Below the pieces are notes generated by a model, which had not been told where the DNA came from, did not search any database, and saw only the letters and a program-made list of their open reading frames with translations. A stretch of 64,000 nucleotides of DNA from Conoideocrella luteorostrata (Eukaryota; Ascomycota; Sordariomycetes; Hypocreales; Clavicipitaceae), in contig JASWJB010000028.1 in the NCBI GenBank assembly GCA_032433595.1, positions 172,572 to 236,571 of the forward strand, in the 5' to 3' direction. Shown here piece by piece: positions 10,754-22,862 of the stretch (position 1 is the first letter of the stretch; every line of letters begins with the position of its first letter). Both the position numbers and the translations under genes were made by a program.

Positions 10754-11272
10754 ATCGACTTTGGGTGTGAAGCTTGTAAGTAACAAACTAACTAGCCCGT
10801 GGACAATCGGGTTTGAACAGAGGATGCTTACCTAAGTCTTCAGTTGTAGGACGTGGGGCACGACCTTCCTCCCCCTCCCTTCCACGTGACACCGCCTTCA
10901 TTCGACCCAGTTCGTTAAGTGCCACCTATTGCCAGTGTCGCAGAAGCTCTGAGCCAAGTATCATCTCTGAAGCTGAGGTGGCCTAAGGAGAGCTGTATTA
11001 GACGACCCTCAGCAACCTTGGCGACTAAAGCCTTTAATTTATACAAATAATCCCACAACGGATGGCATTAAGAAGTATTCGGATCTCTCAACCTTTCCAA
11101 GTCTGTTTCTGCCCACCGCCGATTTCTTTTGAACCCCTTATTCAAGTTGAGCCTTCCCCTCCCAGTTACCCTTCTCGAAAGCGGTCGACGCGATATAACA
11201 CATAATCTTTGTCCTCCCGATTTTTACTCTGCTGAGTCCTTTGACGTCGACATCTTACCCGCAGGCGCCAAT
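10754..11272. promoter_or_regulatory. Divergent promoter region, mago / SEC26
   Basis: The 519 bases between the two start codons. It contains CT-rich stretches (about 10859-10885 and 11087-11180) of the kind found in fungal core promoters and leaders; the second lies just upstream of the SEC26 start. No TATA box was confidently located. Confidence 0.45.
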
Positions 11273-14200
11273 ATGTCCGGATTTCTCGAGAATGCCTACA
11301 GCCTGGTCCATCAGGATAACGCGGCCGATGTGCCGACTGTTTCTGACCTGAGAATGCAGCTCGAGAAAGGCACTGACGAAACGAAAGTTGAGACCATGAA
11401 GCGAATCTTGACTGTAATGCTCAATGGAGATCCAATGCCGACTTTGCTCATGCATATTATACGATTTGTGATGCCCTCAAAGCATAAGCCGCTTAAGAAA
11501 CTTTTGTACTTCTACTACGAGATCTGCCCAAAGCTCGATGGAAGTGGTAAATTGAAGCAGGAGATGATTTTGGTTTGGTATGACTATCACTCAAGACCTT
11601 TGGAATACACGCTGGAACATAATTGACTCACGTTTCAATCGTTCAGCAATGGAATACGAAACGACCTTCAGCACCCTAACGAATATATTCGAGGAAACAC
11701 ACTACGATTTCTCTGCAAATTGCGGGAACCAGAACTTATCGAACCTTTGCTATCGTCGGCACGATCCTGTCTCGAGCATCGTCATGCATATGTTCGCAAG
11801 AACGCTGTATTCGCCGTCTCATCAATCTTCGCTCACTCTCCTTCGTTGATTCCAGACGCTTCGGAGCTTCTATCTACCTTCGTTGAAGGTGAGACTGACA
11901 CAACATGTAAGCGAAACGCATTTGCAGCGTTAGCTAGCATTGATCATGACGCTGCCCTTTTATACCTGAGCTCCGTCTTCGATGGCATATCAAATGCTGA
12001 AGAGCTCTTGCAATTGGTGGAACTGGAGTTCATCCGGAAGGACGCTGTCCAGAACACCCAAAACAAGGTATGCAGCCTCCTTTCATATCCTTTATGCTTC
12101 AGTTCCTAATAGATTTAGGCTCGTTATTTGAGACTCATCTTCGACTTGCTCGAAGTTGGTGCCTCCACAGTCGTGTATGAGGCTGCCTCGTCGCTAACTG
12201 CGTTAACGAACAATCCTGTCGCCGTCAAAGCTGCAGCCACCAAGTTCATCGAGCTTAGTATCAAGGAGGCCGATAACAACGTCAAACTTATCGTTTTGGA
12301 CCGCGTAGATCAGTTACGGAAGAACAACGAGGGTGTCCTTGACGACCTAGTAATGGAAGTTTTGCGAATTCTTTCTAGCACAGATATCGATGTGCGCAGA
12401 AAGGCGCTAAGTATCGCTTTGGACATGGTGTCAAGCAAAAACGTCGAAGAGGTTGTTCTTTTATTGAAAAAGGAATTATCAAAGACGGTTGACCAGGAGT
12501 ACGAGAAGAATGCCGAGTACCGATCTCTTCTCATACACTCTATTCACCAATGCGCAATCAAATTTTCCGAAGTTGCCGCGAGCGTTGTAGAGCTTCTCAT
12601 GGACTTTATCGCCGACTTCAATAATGCATCTGCCGTGGATGTCATCAATTTTGTAAAGGAGGTTGTGGAGAAATTTCCTACACTTCGAAAAACAATTGTC
12701 GAACGCCTCGTCTCTACGCTTGGCGAAGTTCGTGCTGGCAAAGTCTATAGAGGTATTATGTGGATCATTGGCGAATACTCATTGGAAGAAAAGGATATCC
12801 GTGATGCATGGAAGCGAATACGGGCCAGCCTCGGCGAGATTCCTATCCTTGCCTCAGAACAGCGACTTCTGGAGGAACAAGACGGCAACGATAAGAGTGA
12901 AGAACAAGTGAATGGCAGCACAAAGTCACCCGCACCTAGTGGCTCTCGAAAGGTCCTAGCTGATGGGACCTACGCTACTGAAACAGCACTGACTAGTCAA
13001 TCTTCAGCAGCTGCCAAACTTGAAGCCGTCAAGGCGGCACAGAAGCCTCCCTTGCGCCAGCTCATTCTAGATGGTGACTATTACTTAGCTACTGTTTTGT
13101 CCTCCACACTGGTGAAGCTAGTCATGCGCCATTCTGAGATATCTCCTGATCAAGCTCGTACAAATGCTTTGAGGGCGGAGGCAATGCTCATCATGATTTC
13201 CATCCTACGTGTTGGACAATCACAATTTGTCAAAGCCCCAATTGACGAAGATTCTGTTGATCGCATCATGTCTTGTGTGCGATCTCTTGCCGAGTTCACG
13301 TCCAAGAAAGAGCTCGAAAATGTCTGGTTGAACGATACAAGAAAGGCGTTCCGTGCCATGGTTCAGGTAGAAGAAAAGAAACGTGAAGCGAAGGAAGCGT
13401 ATGAGAGAGCAAAATTAGCTGTTCAAGTTGATGATGTTGTCCAGATCCGCCAATTGTCTAAGCGGAATGTCGCTGACGGCGTTGATGGTATTGAAGTCGA
13501 CTTGGAGAGAGCAACTGGCGGCGAGGCGACAACAGAAGATTTATCCTCGAAATTGAGCCGTGTAGTGCAGCTCACTGGCTTCTCGGACCCCGTATATGCC
13601 GAAGCATACGTGAAGGTGCATCAATTCGACATAGTGCTCGATGTACTTCTTGTCAACCAGACGACTGAGACCCTTCAGAATCTATCCGTGGAGTTTGCTA
13701 CTTTGGGTGATTTGAAGGTCGTGGAGCGACCGACAACGCAAAATCTTGGTCCCCACGACTTCCACAACGTCCAGTGCACCATTAAGGTCTCGTCCACGGA
13801 TACTGGAGTCATTTTTGGCAACGTTGTCTACGATGGGGCCCATTCCACAGACACGAACGTGGTAATTCTGAATGATTTGCACGTCGACATTATGGACTAC
13901 ATACAACCAGCGACTTGTACTGAGACTCAATTCCGAACAATGTGGACAGAATTTGAATGGGAGAACAAAGTTAACATAATCAATTCAAAAGCAAAGTCAT
14001 TGCGGGACTTTTTGGATCAGCTAATGGCTTGCACTAATATGAACTGTTTGACACCTGAGGCGAGCCTTAAAGGTGACTGTCAGTTTCTCAGTGCGAATCT
14101 GTACGCTCGGAGCGTTTTTGGTACGTGATATTTTAATAAGTTTGCCGGATATTGTGAAACTACATATTAATCAATTGCTGACTTGAATGAAGGCGAGGAT

Positions 14201-14341
14201 GCTTTAGCAAACCTCAGCATTGAGAAGGAAGGGGAGGATGGCCCCATCACCGGATTTGTTCGTATTCGAAGCAGATCACAGGGTCTTGCCTTGAGCCTAG
14301 GATCATTGAAAGGGCTAAACAAGATCGGCTCTTCAGTATGA
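11273..14341 (+). CDS. SEC26: Coatomer subunit beta (beta-COP), four exons
   Basis: Structural subunit of the COPI coat, needed for Golgi-to-ER retrograde transport. Exons 11273-11577, 11647-12067, 12119-14120 and 14193-14341 give 958 residues, the usual size. The start ATG ([16 protein letters not shown]) was chosen because conservation begins there; an upstream in-frame extension lacks it. The N-terminal two-thirds is an adaptin-like HEAT solenoid ([59 protein letters not shown]). A charged linker around residues 480-520 leads into the C-terminal coatomer beta region ([53 protein letters not shown]). Introns are 51-72 bases. Intact. Confidence 0.96.
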
Positions 14342-14926
14342 ACTTAACTGGTACAAGAACATCTAAAGTCAAGCAGGCTCATCAAGTATCCGGGAGAAAT
14401 ATCGGTCTTTAGGCGTCGAGGAAAGCCTGGGATTGGAATGGAGTTATGCTGAGACGTTCGCGACGAGGGGGTGCCCTATGTGGCCATTGAAAAAGTTATT
14501 ACTCAAAAAGGGACAGATAGATATCATTTTGCTCTCATTTCTTGTAGCGATGTTTGTGATCAGAGTATCATGATGATGTGACTAGGATTTAGAGAACATA
14601 TGGTTTAATAGCAGCTCCAGAATTCGAAAGAACTCGATTGGTTCGTTAATGGAGTTAGAAACTATTTGAACGTTTAGGTGTATAGGACTGTACCAATAAA
14701 GTTCGATTTCTGTCCAGGGGATACATGTATAGCTAGTTCAACAGAAGCAACACATCAAACCGTAATGAGTTCGCTTCTGAGCTCCGGGACTTGCAATAAT
14801 TAGTCTGGCATGGAGCTTAAGGCTACAAAAGAAAATGCCTTTTCCAAGTCAACACCAATAATGAGTAGGTGAATTAAAGCCGACAACGCGAAACGGGGAC
14901 AAATAGCTGCTATAGCGGATTTATCA
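14342..14926. other. 3' intergenic region between convergent SEC26 and UBTD-like gene
   Basis: 585 bases holding both 3' UTRs. No ORF or RNA gene recognised. Confidence 0.5.
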
Positions 14927-16025
14927 CTATCTATTGAAAACAAGGGCATTCACGATATGTCCGGTTTGCCAGCCCTGCGCTTCAAGAGATTGGCTCTCTT
15001 TTAACATTTTGCCCATATATGCAATTCTGATTCTCTTCTCAGGGGGTAGCTAAAGGAGAGAGGTTGGCGTTTGATTCGACACAGGAGCATAGATAAGACT
15101 AGGAGCCGCACCGAACCAAAACAGAGGGGTGTGGGAGGGGGGAGCTCAAATAAAACACTTGAAGGGAATACGTACCGATGCTTCAGTGGTCAGCTTTTTG
15201 ACAACGTTACGAACACTCTCTGACTTGCTGACAACGAAGTCGAAATCACGACCTGTCTCACTAAGTCGTGCTCGTAAAGTCGTTTCATCGCAAGTGTTAA
15301 GAACAGCTTTGCCTTTTTCATGCCTTCTTCTCTCAGCATCGTTCATCCCTGAGCTATGTTCTGGTCCTTCTTCTGCTGGGTCATCATCTTCGGCAGTAGG
15401 CACTTCTGTTCGTTCATCCGCTGCACTGGCTACCACTAGATTGGTTGGGTCAGAAACGACCCATTGTGGGAGCTGGTAATAGTTCCCGAAAGAGTCATAT
15501 GCACCGTTTGCAAGGTCGCCTGTTGGCAGCGATATTTCGGCTGCTGATAGTATAGACTGAGCCGTCGCTAATTCTTCAATGCAATCGTCACCAGAACCTC
15601 GCAGATCGCCTTCTCGCAGGATATCCACGGCTGCACGAATCGCCTGCCATATCTCTGGTCGCCCAGTCACTCGCGTATCAAAGAACTCCAACCTCTCGCT
15701 GTCCAATTGCCCTCTTGTCCATCGCCTATCGGTTGATTTCCATTTACGCGGCTGCAGAGGTTTGTTGATGTGTTCGTCCAAAGGACCGTGATCTCGTCGC
15801 CGAACTCGAGGTGAGGGCTGCGACCTTGTTTGGACACTATCTGGCAAAGCGAGGGGGGGTGGATTGATATGGCGAGCAGATGTATTCGGTGCGCCGCCGG
15901 GATAGGGAGAATTGGGCCCTGAAGACCTTGAGAAACAGCAGCCCTGTAGTCAATTAGCCTTATCCTCTCTTGATGAGGAAAACTAGCACAGTATGTTCAT
16001 GTTTGGCCACGTTCGGACTTACCAT
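14927..16025 (-). CDS. UBTD-like (DC-UbP) ubiquitin-fold protein, three exons
   Basis: Homologue of the ubiquitin-domain-containing UBTD proteins. Exons (minus) 16025-16023, 15943-15176, 15049-14927; 297 residues. The first coding exon is only the ATG, followed by a GTAAGT donor; splicing to exon 2 creates the N-terminus MGCCFSRSSGPNSPYPGG, a classic N-myristoylation plus palmitoylation signal that also occurs in relatives and confirms the odd first exon. The UBTD N-terminal domain follows (HINKPLQPRKWKSTDRRWTR, ERLEFFDTRVTGRPEIWQAI, SLPTGDLANGAYDSFGNYYQ), then an acidic linker and a ubiquitin-like fold split by intron 15050-15175, ending EAQGWQTGHIVNALVF. Probably membrane-anchored; its role in fungi is unknown to me. 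Confidence 0.9.
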
Positions 16026-17403
16026 TGTCAGCACTTCCTAGTCCACTATGGAACAGAGGATTAGCTCCGCAGTGTGCCCGCAGCGAGATTTGGTTTCACA
16101 CCGAGCAGAGAGTAGCACTTAGACGTTCGAGATGCCGGAGTCATACAACCAGCGCCATGCCAATTGAAGGCCCGGAATTTTGTTACAGCTCACAGAAAGA
16201 GACTAGTTGGACAAACGAGGCACTGTCAAGGGGAAGAGCTATGGTTATGGGCAGGCAACTAAAGCCAGCGTCGCAGTAATTTGGCAGGGTCCACGAATCT
16301 TCGTAAAGGCTAAGAGATTGCAACTTAGCTGTTCGCAACAAGACAAGATGTGAGGGAGCAGGTCAGGATCTGGAAGCTAGAGTTACGGAGGGCATCAACT
16401 CATCGGCTAGATCTGACGCGACACCAGCTCGGGTTGTGTTAAGGTGTCCACCGTATTGAGCACGTAGCTGTGAAGTTCTAACACGATAGTCGGACTGCCT
16501 TCACTGATGGGTGATTCTCTCGTCGATGGCGGTACAGCTAGCCAATGCTATTGTGTAGGTGGGGGCATCCTTAACCTGAAGCCAGTAGCAGAATCCTTGA
16601 GTGGCTTGTCTTTTTCCGTGGCGCTTTCAAAGCTAAGAGGAGATGCCAGTCGAAAGATGCAGAAGCTACTCATATATTGCAGTCGCGGAATGGGTAGAGT
16701 GAATCGACATATATCTTGCACAAACGGTCAGTACTGACAGCCAGCAGGGTACCTACATTGATAATAATAGCAACATGGGGACACCCACCAAGCAGTATGC
16801 ACCAGACATCAAACAGTTGGGAGGAGAGTTGACGTTCTCCAAGCCTGTAATGGATGGCTAGCTACAAGGCTGGCCGACCAATTAGGCGGTGGGAGGGGAA
16901 ACGCCTCGGGCACCACATGCGTGCAGCAAAATAACCTAGTTTAGTGGTTGTGCCACGAAAACCTCTACCACATAGTTATTGACAACCCATTCGGAGTATT
17001 GGCGGCTACAGTTCAGATCCTAGTCGAGGCCTCATCTGTAAAGACGCATGCTGTATTAGCAAAGTTATATCTATCTATAACGGAACCGCGCTGTGTCTGT
17101 CTCATAGCGAACCTAGAGTCTGTTTTGCTTTTGACTTGGTTTGAACTCTCAGGTTCAGGTGTCGGTGCCGGTGCCGGTGCTGCAGGGTGCACGTTAACCA
17201 AGGAGTGAGGTTCTAACGGAGACAATTCATAGCCTCTCCTCGTACTAGAGCTTGCCGATTTTAGCTTTGCTTTGCGTTCTGTGACAAGCTTGCATCAAAC
17301 ACAATCATATTTCTTGCAAACTTGGATGCAGAAGTACCAGATCTTCTGCAGTTGATCTACCTACCCTGGTGGGCAAACATAAAGCTGCTACATCGAAGGG
17401 GCT
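16026..17403. other. Intergenic region, divergent UBTD-like gene / dim-5
   Basis: About 1.4 kb without a recognised gene. A short imperfect GGTGCC-type hexamer repeat lies at about 17158-17180. The promoters of both neighbours are expected here; the last ~150 bases form the dim-5 5' region. Confidence 0.5.
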
Positions 17404-18637
17404 ATGGAGGAAGCAACGAGAAGGCACTTTTTTAACCATGGCCGAGATGTAAGTTTTTATGTGATTCCTGTTCCGCTGTTTGCCATCATACTGTGCCTCT
17501 AGGCACATTCACTACTACCGTTACTACTACAAAAGCGGACAAATGAAACGTTCATGATTTAGTAGGCATCTGCTAATGACGCGAACAGGGAAATGACGAG
17601 GAGAAGAGTAATTGCCACTGGTGTCAGCTTCGATGTTTTCCAACGCACTATACGGCTCCTATCACCATAGTCAACGACTTAGACAGTCATATATTGCCGG
17701 AAAACTTCCGGTTCATAAATGATGTCGTTCTTGGAAATGGTGTCCAGGCCGCGGACTCACACTTTCGGAGCGGCTGCACTTGTAGCCACAGCGAAGACTG
17801 CCAATACTCGGACTGCTTATGTCTCGGGGAGGTCGACCAGTGTGAATCTAGTGCCGGAGAGGATAGTGACGATGGTCATTGTAGGACGGTGGTCTTGAAC
17901 AATACAACACCCAAGAAAATGTATGCTTACCATTCCCATGGAAGTAAAGCTGGTCTGTTACGCTCAAGGCTGCGATTGTCCAAGTTACCACTATACGAGT
18001 GCCATGCAGGCTGCTCCTGCACAAGCGATTGCCCTAATCGGGTTGTGGAACGCGGCCGTACAGTACCTCTCCAGATCTTTCGAACGAAGGACCGTGGCTG
18101 GGGTAAGTCTAACATCTGCAAAGTCACAAGATTTAAAAAATAAGAAGCCTACTCATCAAACTTGCAGGTGTAAGAACCCGAGAGTCCATTAAGAAGGGCC
18201 AATTTGTCGATCGATACCTTGGCGAGATTATAACATCAGCCGAAGCAGACCAGCGAAGAGCAGCCTCCATCGTGTCCCAGAGAAAAGACGTGTACCTCTT
18301 TGCTCTTGACAAGTTTACTGATCCCCACTCCCTTGATCCTAGGCTAAAAGGACCATCACTTGAGGTTGATGGTGAATTTATGTCTGGACCTACCCGTTTT
18401 ATAAACCACTCTTGCGAGCCTAATCTAAGGATATTTGCCCGCGTAGGGGATCATGCTGACAAGCATATTCACGATCTGGCACTCTTTGCTGTCAAAGATA
18501 TCCTCAGAGGAGAAGAGTTAACCTTTGATTATGTTGATGGAGCTGCCGAAGATGATTTCGAGGAACATGATAGAAATGTGGAGGACATGATGAAGTGTCT
18601 ATGTGGTAGTGCTGGATGCAGAAAGTTTTTGTGGTAG
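17404..18637 (+). CDS. dim-5: Histone H3 lysine-9 methyltransferase (DIM-5/KMT1), three exons
   Basis: H3K9 trimethyltransferase that sets up heterochromatin and, in Neurospora, directs DNA methylation of RIP-mutated sequence. Exons 17404-17448, 17589-18102, 18168-18637 give 342 residues. Exon 1 encodes MEEATRRHFFNHGRD and exon 2 continues NCHWCQLRCFPTH, matching the N-terminal zinc-contact region of DIM-5, which fixes the start. The pre-SET cysteine cluster (GCTCSHSEDCQYSDCLCLG, then YECHAGCSCTSDCPNR), the SET core (DRGWGVRTRESIKKGQFVDR, YLGEIIT, RFINHSCEPN, GEELTFDY) and the post-SET CLCGSAGCRKFLW are all present, so the enzyme looks active. The gene is relevant to the mutated copies elsewhere in the window, because an intact DIM-5 is compatible with a RIP/heterochromatin pathway. 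Confidence 0.96.
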
Positions 18638-19578
18638 TATTTCTTCTTATTATCAAAACCGCCATTAGGAAGAAGGCCAGCTGGAAGAACTCATGGAAGG
18701 TAAGAGTGATGCTAAACCGGCTCCTAAGGGTTGTGCGCAGGAAGTAGCATCTGATGCTACGCTATGTTACTTTAGTAAGTAGGTACGCGTAAAGTTGCTG
18801 ATACAAATCACGTCAGATTCATACACTTGGTTCTGGCTAGGTTGTCAACTACTATTTGTCTACATCTTCTGAAAATGATATTCCGTCTATATTGCAAGCT
18901 CTCTTTTCGACATTTACCATCGCACCGCGCAGGTGATATACGGTCCATGTCACTACGACTTACAACCCGCTTAACCAGAGGTCGCTAATAACTTCCTGAG
19001 CTGCTGATCAACTTCCTCTGAGCGCAGAGTTTCTGCTTTACGTCTAGAATACCGTGGGCACATTATTAAGATTATAAATGCAAGGAAGGGTAGAATACAG
19101 CCCCTTGGTACGCCATCCAGACTTCTCGGCATGATACTATTGCCACTGGGATATTGCTGCCCCTAATGCCACACTAGTGTTGAGAGAGTCTTGAAAATCA
19201 CAATCGTTATGGAAGTCCTGGTGCGACTCCAAGTGGCATTGGAAGGGGGAATTTGAAGTTTTCCGGAGACAGCATGAAGAGATTTTAACAGGGAGAATTG
19301 AAAGGTGTTTGAATTATCAGCTCTATAAATTGAAGCGCAGATTAGTGTATAAAACATTATTTAGTGTACAAGACGCTGTTAAATACGGAAAGAATACTAG
19401 TTGCTGTAAGAGCTATAAGTGGTTTTAATAGTTTGTATGCCACAATCACAAACGCAAAACTATGTTTCCACGATTGCGCGAGATTCGCTACACCATACAT
19501 ATTAGTTGTCTGGGAATCATATTTAGTATGCTATTAAAAGACTTCTAAGATAATGGAAAAGTACTGTTGAATGTAGCC
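18638..19578. other. 3' intergenic region between convergent dim-5 and HIS1
   Basis: About 940 AT-rich bases holding two 3' UTRs; no gene recognised. Confidence 0.5.
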
Positions 19579-20774
19579 TCATCGCGAATTGTGGATGTCT
19601 ATGACGAGAATATCAGAGGCGCCAACGCCGCTCAATTCGTCCATAACTAGGGCTATTTTTTTCTTTTCTACCATGGCGCTAACAGCAACCCATCCTTCGT
19701 TGTCCAGTGCTGTGACTGTCGGGGCGCGTCTGCCCGGAGTGATGTTGCTGGCTGCTGGAAGCCGTGACCTCTCAATATTGTACTGGCAGAGAACATATTG
19801 TTGAGCGGTGATGACACCTCGGATTCGCGAAGCAATCAATTCGATCATATCCGCTTTGGATGAAGATCGAGATTTGACTAGCACAGCAGTGGACTCTACA
19901 ACGGTATCAATGGCCTTCAGGCCCACAGCACGCATAGTCTCTCCGGATTCTTAGTGGATCTTGTCAGTATTGTTGTTTCGCATTTGGATCATAAAAAAAT
20001 CCGGAGGCAGAGGATTTGTAAGAGATGATAGACTTAATCGGAGTAACTTACCAACGAGATCAACAATTCCATCCGCAACGCCCAGTGCGCATGCAGCCTC
20101 GACACTACCACTAAGCTCAACGATTTTTGTTTGCAACTTTTCTGCTGATGTCGCATTGTGTTCTTTGTCCACAGATTCTGCTTCTAGTCGTGCAAAATAA
20201 TCTGCAGTCAGGTTGACGAAGCTGGTGCCAATGGTTTTCCCGACAAGATCCTCGGCGCGTACATATTCTCCTTTTTCTGGCGCCTGTACCTGTAACTTGC
20301 ATCCGCCGAATCCCAAATCCATGACCATGTCGCAACCTGGGATGTCATTCCCATCACCCAAGGTGCGCTGAACAGACGCTTCATGCTCTTTGACTTGGTC
20401 CCATCCCGTAATCCCCAAGTCAACCCGGCCTTGACCCACGAATGTCGGAATATCTGCCGCGGGCAAGAATATGAGCACAATCTGCAGGTTTTTGACCAAG
20501 GCAATATCAAGTCGGTGTTCTCGGCGGAATTGAATGTCGGCACCTTCCAGCAGGTCGAGCGCAGCTTGATTCAGCCGACCCTCTATCAACGAAAGTTAGA
20601 CAATGGTAAGATGCATACGTAGCCTGTAAACGGGGAGTAGTGCTTGCACCTCACTCACTCTTGGGGACAGCAAAGAACAAGCGACCATCTAGGCTGCATT
20701 AGAATAAGAGGACGGTCAGCAAGTGGTATCATGTATTTCGATCGAAGAGTTGTTTACCGGTTTACGAGGTCCAT
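19579..20774 (-). CDS. HIS1: ATP phosphoribosyltransferase (histidine pathway step 1), four exons
   Basis: Condenses ATP with PRPP as the first, feedback-inhibited step of histidine synthesis. Exons (minus) 20774-20758, 20693-20659, 20582-20052, 19949-19579 give 317 residues. Two tiny 5' exons encode MDLVNR and LDGRLFFAVPKKG; exon 3 carries GRLNQAALDLLEGADIQFRR, LPAADIPTFVGQGRVDLGIT, the PRPP-site-like GCKLQVQAP, and SVEAACALGVADGIVDLV. Exon 4 begins ESGETMRAVGLKAIDTVVES and ends with the HisG C-terminal regulatory domain (RRAPTVTALDNEGWVAVSAM). The four exons are needed to recover the conserved start. No Gcn4-type TGACTCA was seen just upstream. Intact. Confidence 0.95.
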
Positions 20775-21311
20775 CCTGGGCTACGATAGTGTCAGCCGTG
20801 CAATACGTCTGAGTATCCCATTCAATAGATATATGAAGTTAACTGAGCGCAAAGAGTGAAGAATAATCGGGTCGAATTCTTGGAGGGGCAGCTTTTTTTG
20901 TACTCAACAGAGAGCTCCGAATGCGGGGCTTCTTGCATGACTACTAACTAGCGGGAAGGTCCACCTCACCTGTTGAATTTCCCTGTTCTAGTGCGTCAGC
21001 TAAAATGCTGCCATAAACATATAAAATTTAATAGGAAACAGAATACAATAGCAGAAAATGCAAAAAGTGAAAAAACGTAAAAGTGAAAAATAGTAATGTG
21101 TTAATTATTAGCTAGCAGTAAACATTGTGGTTAGTTGTACATGGTCATTTGTGGCGGATGGGCGTAGGCCATTAATGGTTTTGGCAGTGGTTTGCCGGAG
21201 CCAGTATTTGGCTGCAGCAATTCTCAGCTCGCATAACACTTGCCGTACCAAAATGTTTCACATAAAACTGAAGTCGAAGCAGGATAGTGAAAATAGACTG
21301 TGCGGAGATTG
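20775..21311. other. HIS1 upstream region
   Basis: 537 bases between the HIS1 start and the end of the next minus-strand gene. It contains an AT-rich, A-tract-rich segment (about 21003-21125) with repeated AAAAGTGAAAAA-like words. No ORF recognised. Confidence 0.5.
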
Positions 21312-22298
21312 CTACCGACCTCTAGCTTTCCGGATGATAACTTTAGCTTCGTCAAGCTCCCAACCGACACCATCATTACTCACCAGATCAGCCCACCGTG
21401 ACGCAGTAATGTTCTCTAGAAACCCCAAGTCTACAGAATGATATGTCCTACCCAAGCATTTTAGACTATGTATTCGTATATCTTTGTCGGCCCACTCCAT
21501 TAGTCGGGATTTGTAGCCATCCATGTCTCGCTGTATTCGCTTAAAAACGATGTAGTTTTTATGTATGACTGCATAGACAACCGCCCTCACTTTTGTGTCC
21601 TGTAGCTTATATTCATGACGAATAGTAATAGCCTCGGCTAGCTGCTTTCTGCGGCACACGGTGTCCAGTACCAAGTAGCTTGCAACCTCTTCGACCTCTG
21701 ATGGCGTGAGAGAGTGTTGAGGATGAATGATACGTAAAAGATGAAGGATAGCAGGGTGATACGATTCTGGCTGTTTGGCAAGAATTGATACTCTGATGCA
21801 AAAGAGATATGCCTGTGCTGCGAAATCATCCACGCGTTTTGAAGCGACGATTCCTTCCCTGAGCTTTCTTAAAGCCCCTGAGATGTCTGAAAGTCCCTTG
21901 ACAACAGTCATGTCCTCTTCAGAGCTCATATACATGAGACCGATGACTTTGTCGCCCTTATTTGGTGTGTTTGCCGACACGGAGCCATCGCCACTGGTCG
22001 GGTTGTCGACGTGCAATGCCGAAAACCGCCGAAGCAGTTCAGCTCCTTGTCCTGCATCTGAGCAGAACGTCATGTATCGATCCACAATCCTGGCATAAAA
22101 GCTTTCTTGCGTCCTATGATTCAGTAATCTGTTGGATTTTGTCAGTTAAACCAGGGCGAAGCCAAAACACGCTGTTGTGAGGTCCAACCTGGTATCACCC
22201 TTGGATAGTAGGCCAAAGCTTTCTAAAGAATCTTGTTGCACCGGCTTAAGCCGACTCCAAGAGCCTAAGGGCCCTATGTTGCTTCGATTATTAGGCAT
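21312..22298 (-). CDS. Conserved fungal protein, PCI-like (CSN8/PSMD8/EIF3K type) C-terminus
   Basis: Two exons (minus) 22298-22189 and 22128-21312 give 308 residues. The N-terminus reads MPNNRSNIGPLGSWSRLKPV, then ESFGLLSKGDTRLLNHRTQE joined across the intron, then IVDRYMTFCSDAGQGAELLR. The C-terminal half (YHPAILHLLRIIHPQHSLTP, SYLVLDTVCRRKQLAEAITI, IVFKRIQRDMDGYKSRLMEW, IHSLKCLGRTY) has the helical-repeat then winged-helix layout of the CSN8/PSMD8/EIF3K group, judged by eye. I recognise it as conserved in filamentous ascomycetes but not a tested function; whether it belongs to the proteasome lid, eIF3, COP9 or none cannot be said from sequence. The donor is GTTGGA. The reading frame is intact. 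Confidence 0.75.
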
Positions 22299-22862
22299 AA
22301 GTAGCCCGATCGTACGCTCGCTCACTTCCCAGAGACGGGATCGCTAGAGTTTGGCTGCGTCGCCAAGGTGGAAGCTCACAGTGAGGAAGGTGCTAGAAAT
22401 GGAGATGCTACTACCCCTCCTCCGGTGCATCAATTACGTTGGTGTTGCTCCGTGCACGCAAAGTACTGGCCGACTAACTACTCCGTAACTAGATAATTCC
22501 AACATTTGCAAGTCTTTTCTTTTTCTACACATAAACCCCCCACGGAACACTGTACCTTATCAAGCAGTTTAACGCACACAATTGTACAATGCCAGCAAGA
22601 ACAACGGGTCAACTCACCCGCGGCGGACCTCTACATGGGGTTCAATGTTCTAGACTCGCTTGTGTCCTCTGGGTGCCTATTGACCAAGGAAACTGGAGAC
22701 TCTCATGGCCCTCATGCAATCGTCACAGTATTTTATACATTTGGGTATCAACCTATTCCAAACTGTATTGTCCAGTAGTTCCACACTTTTTATTATTTGT
22801 ATTCGGGTATTGCAACGGCAAGTTTTGCAGAGCATGCAGGTATCGTATCCGACAGAGCCACA
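22299..22862. other. Intergenic region, kinase 3' end to PCI-like gene promoter
   Basis: 564 bases upstream of the PCI-like gene (minus) and downstream of the long-chain-base kinase. One exact TACTCCGTA at 22479-22487. No gene recognised. Confidence 0.5.
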
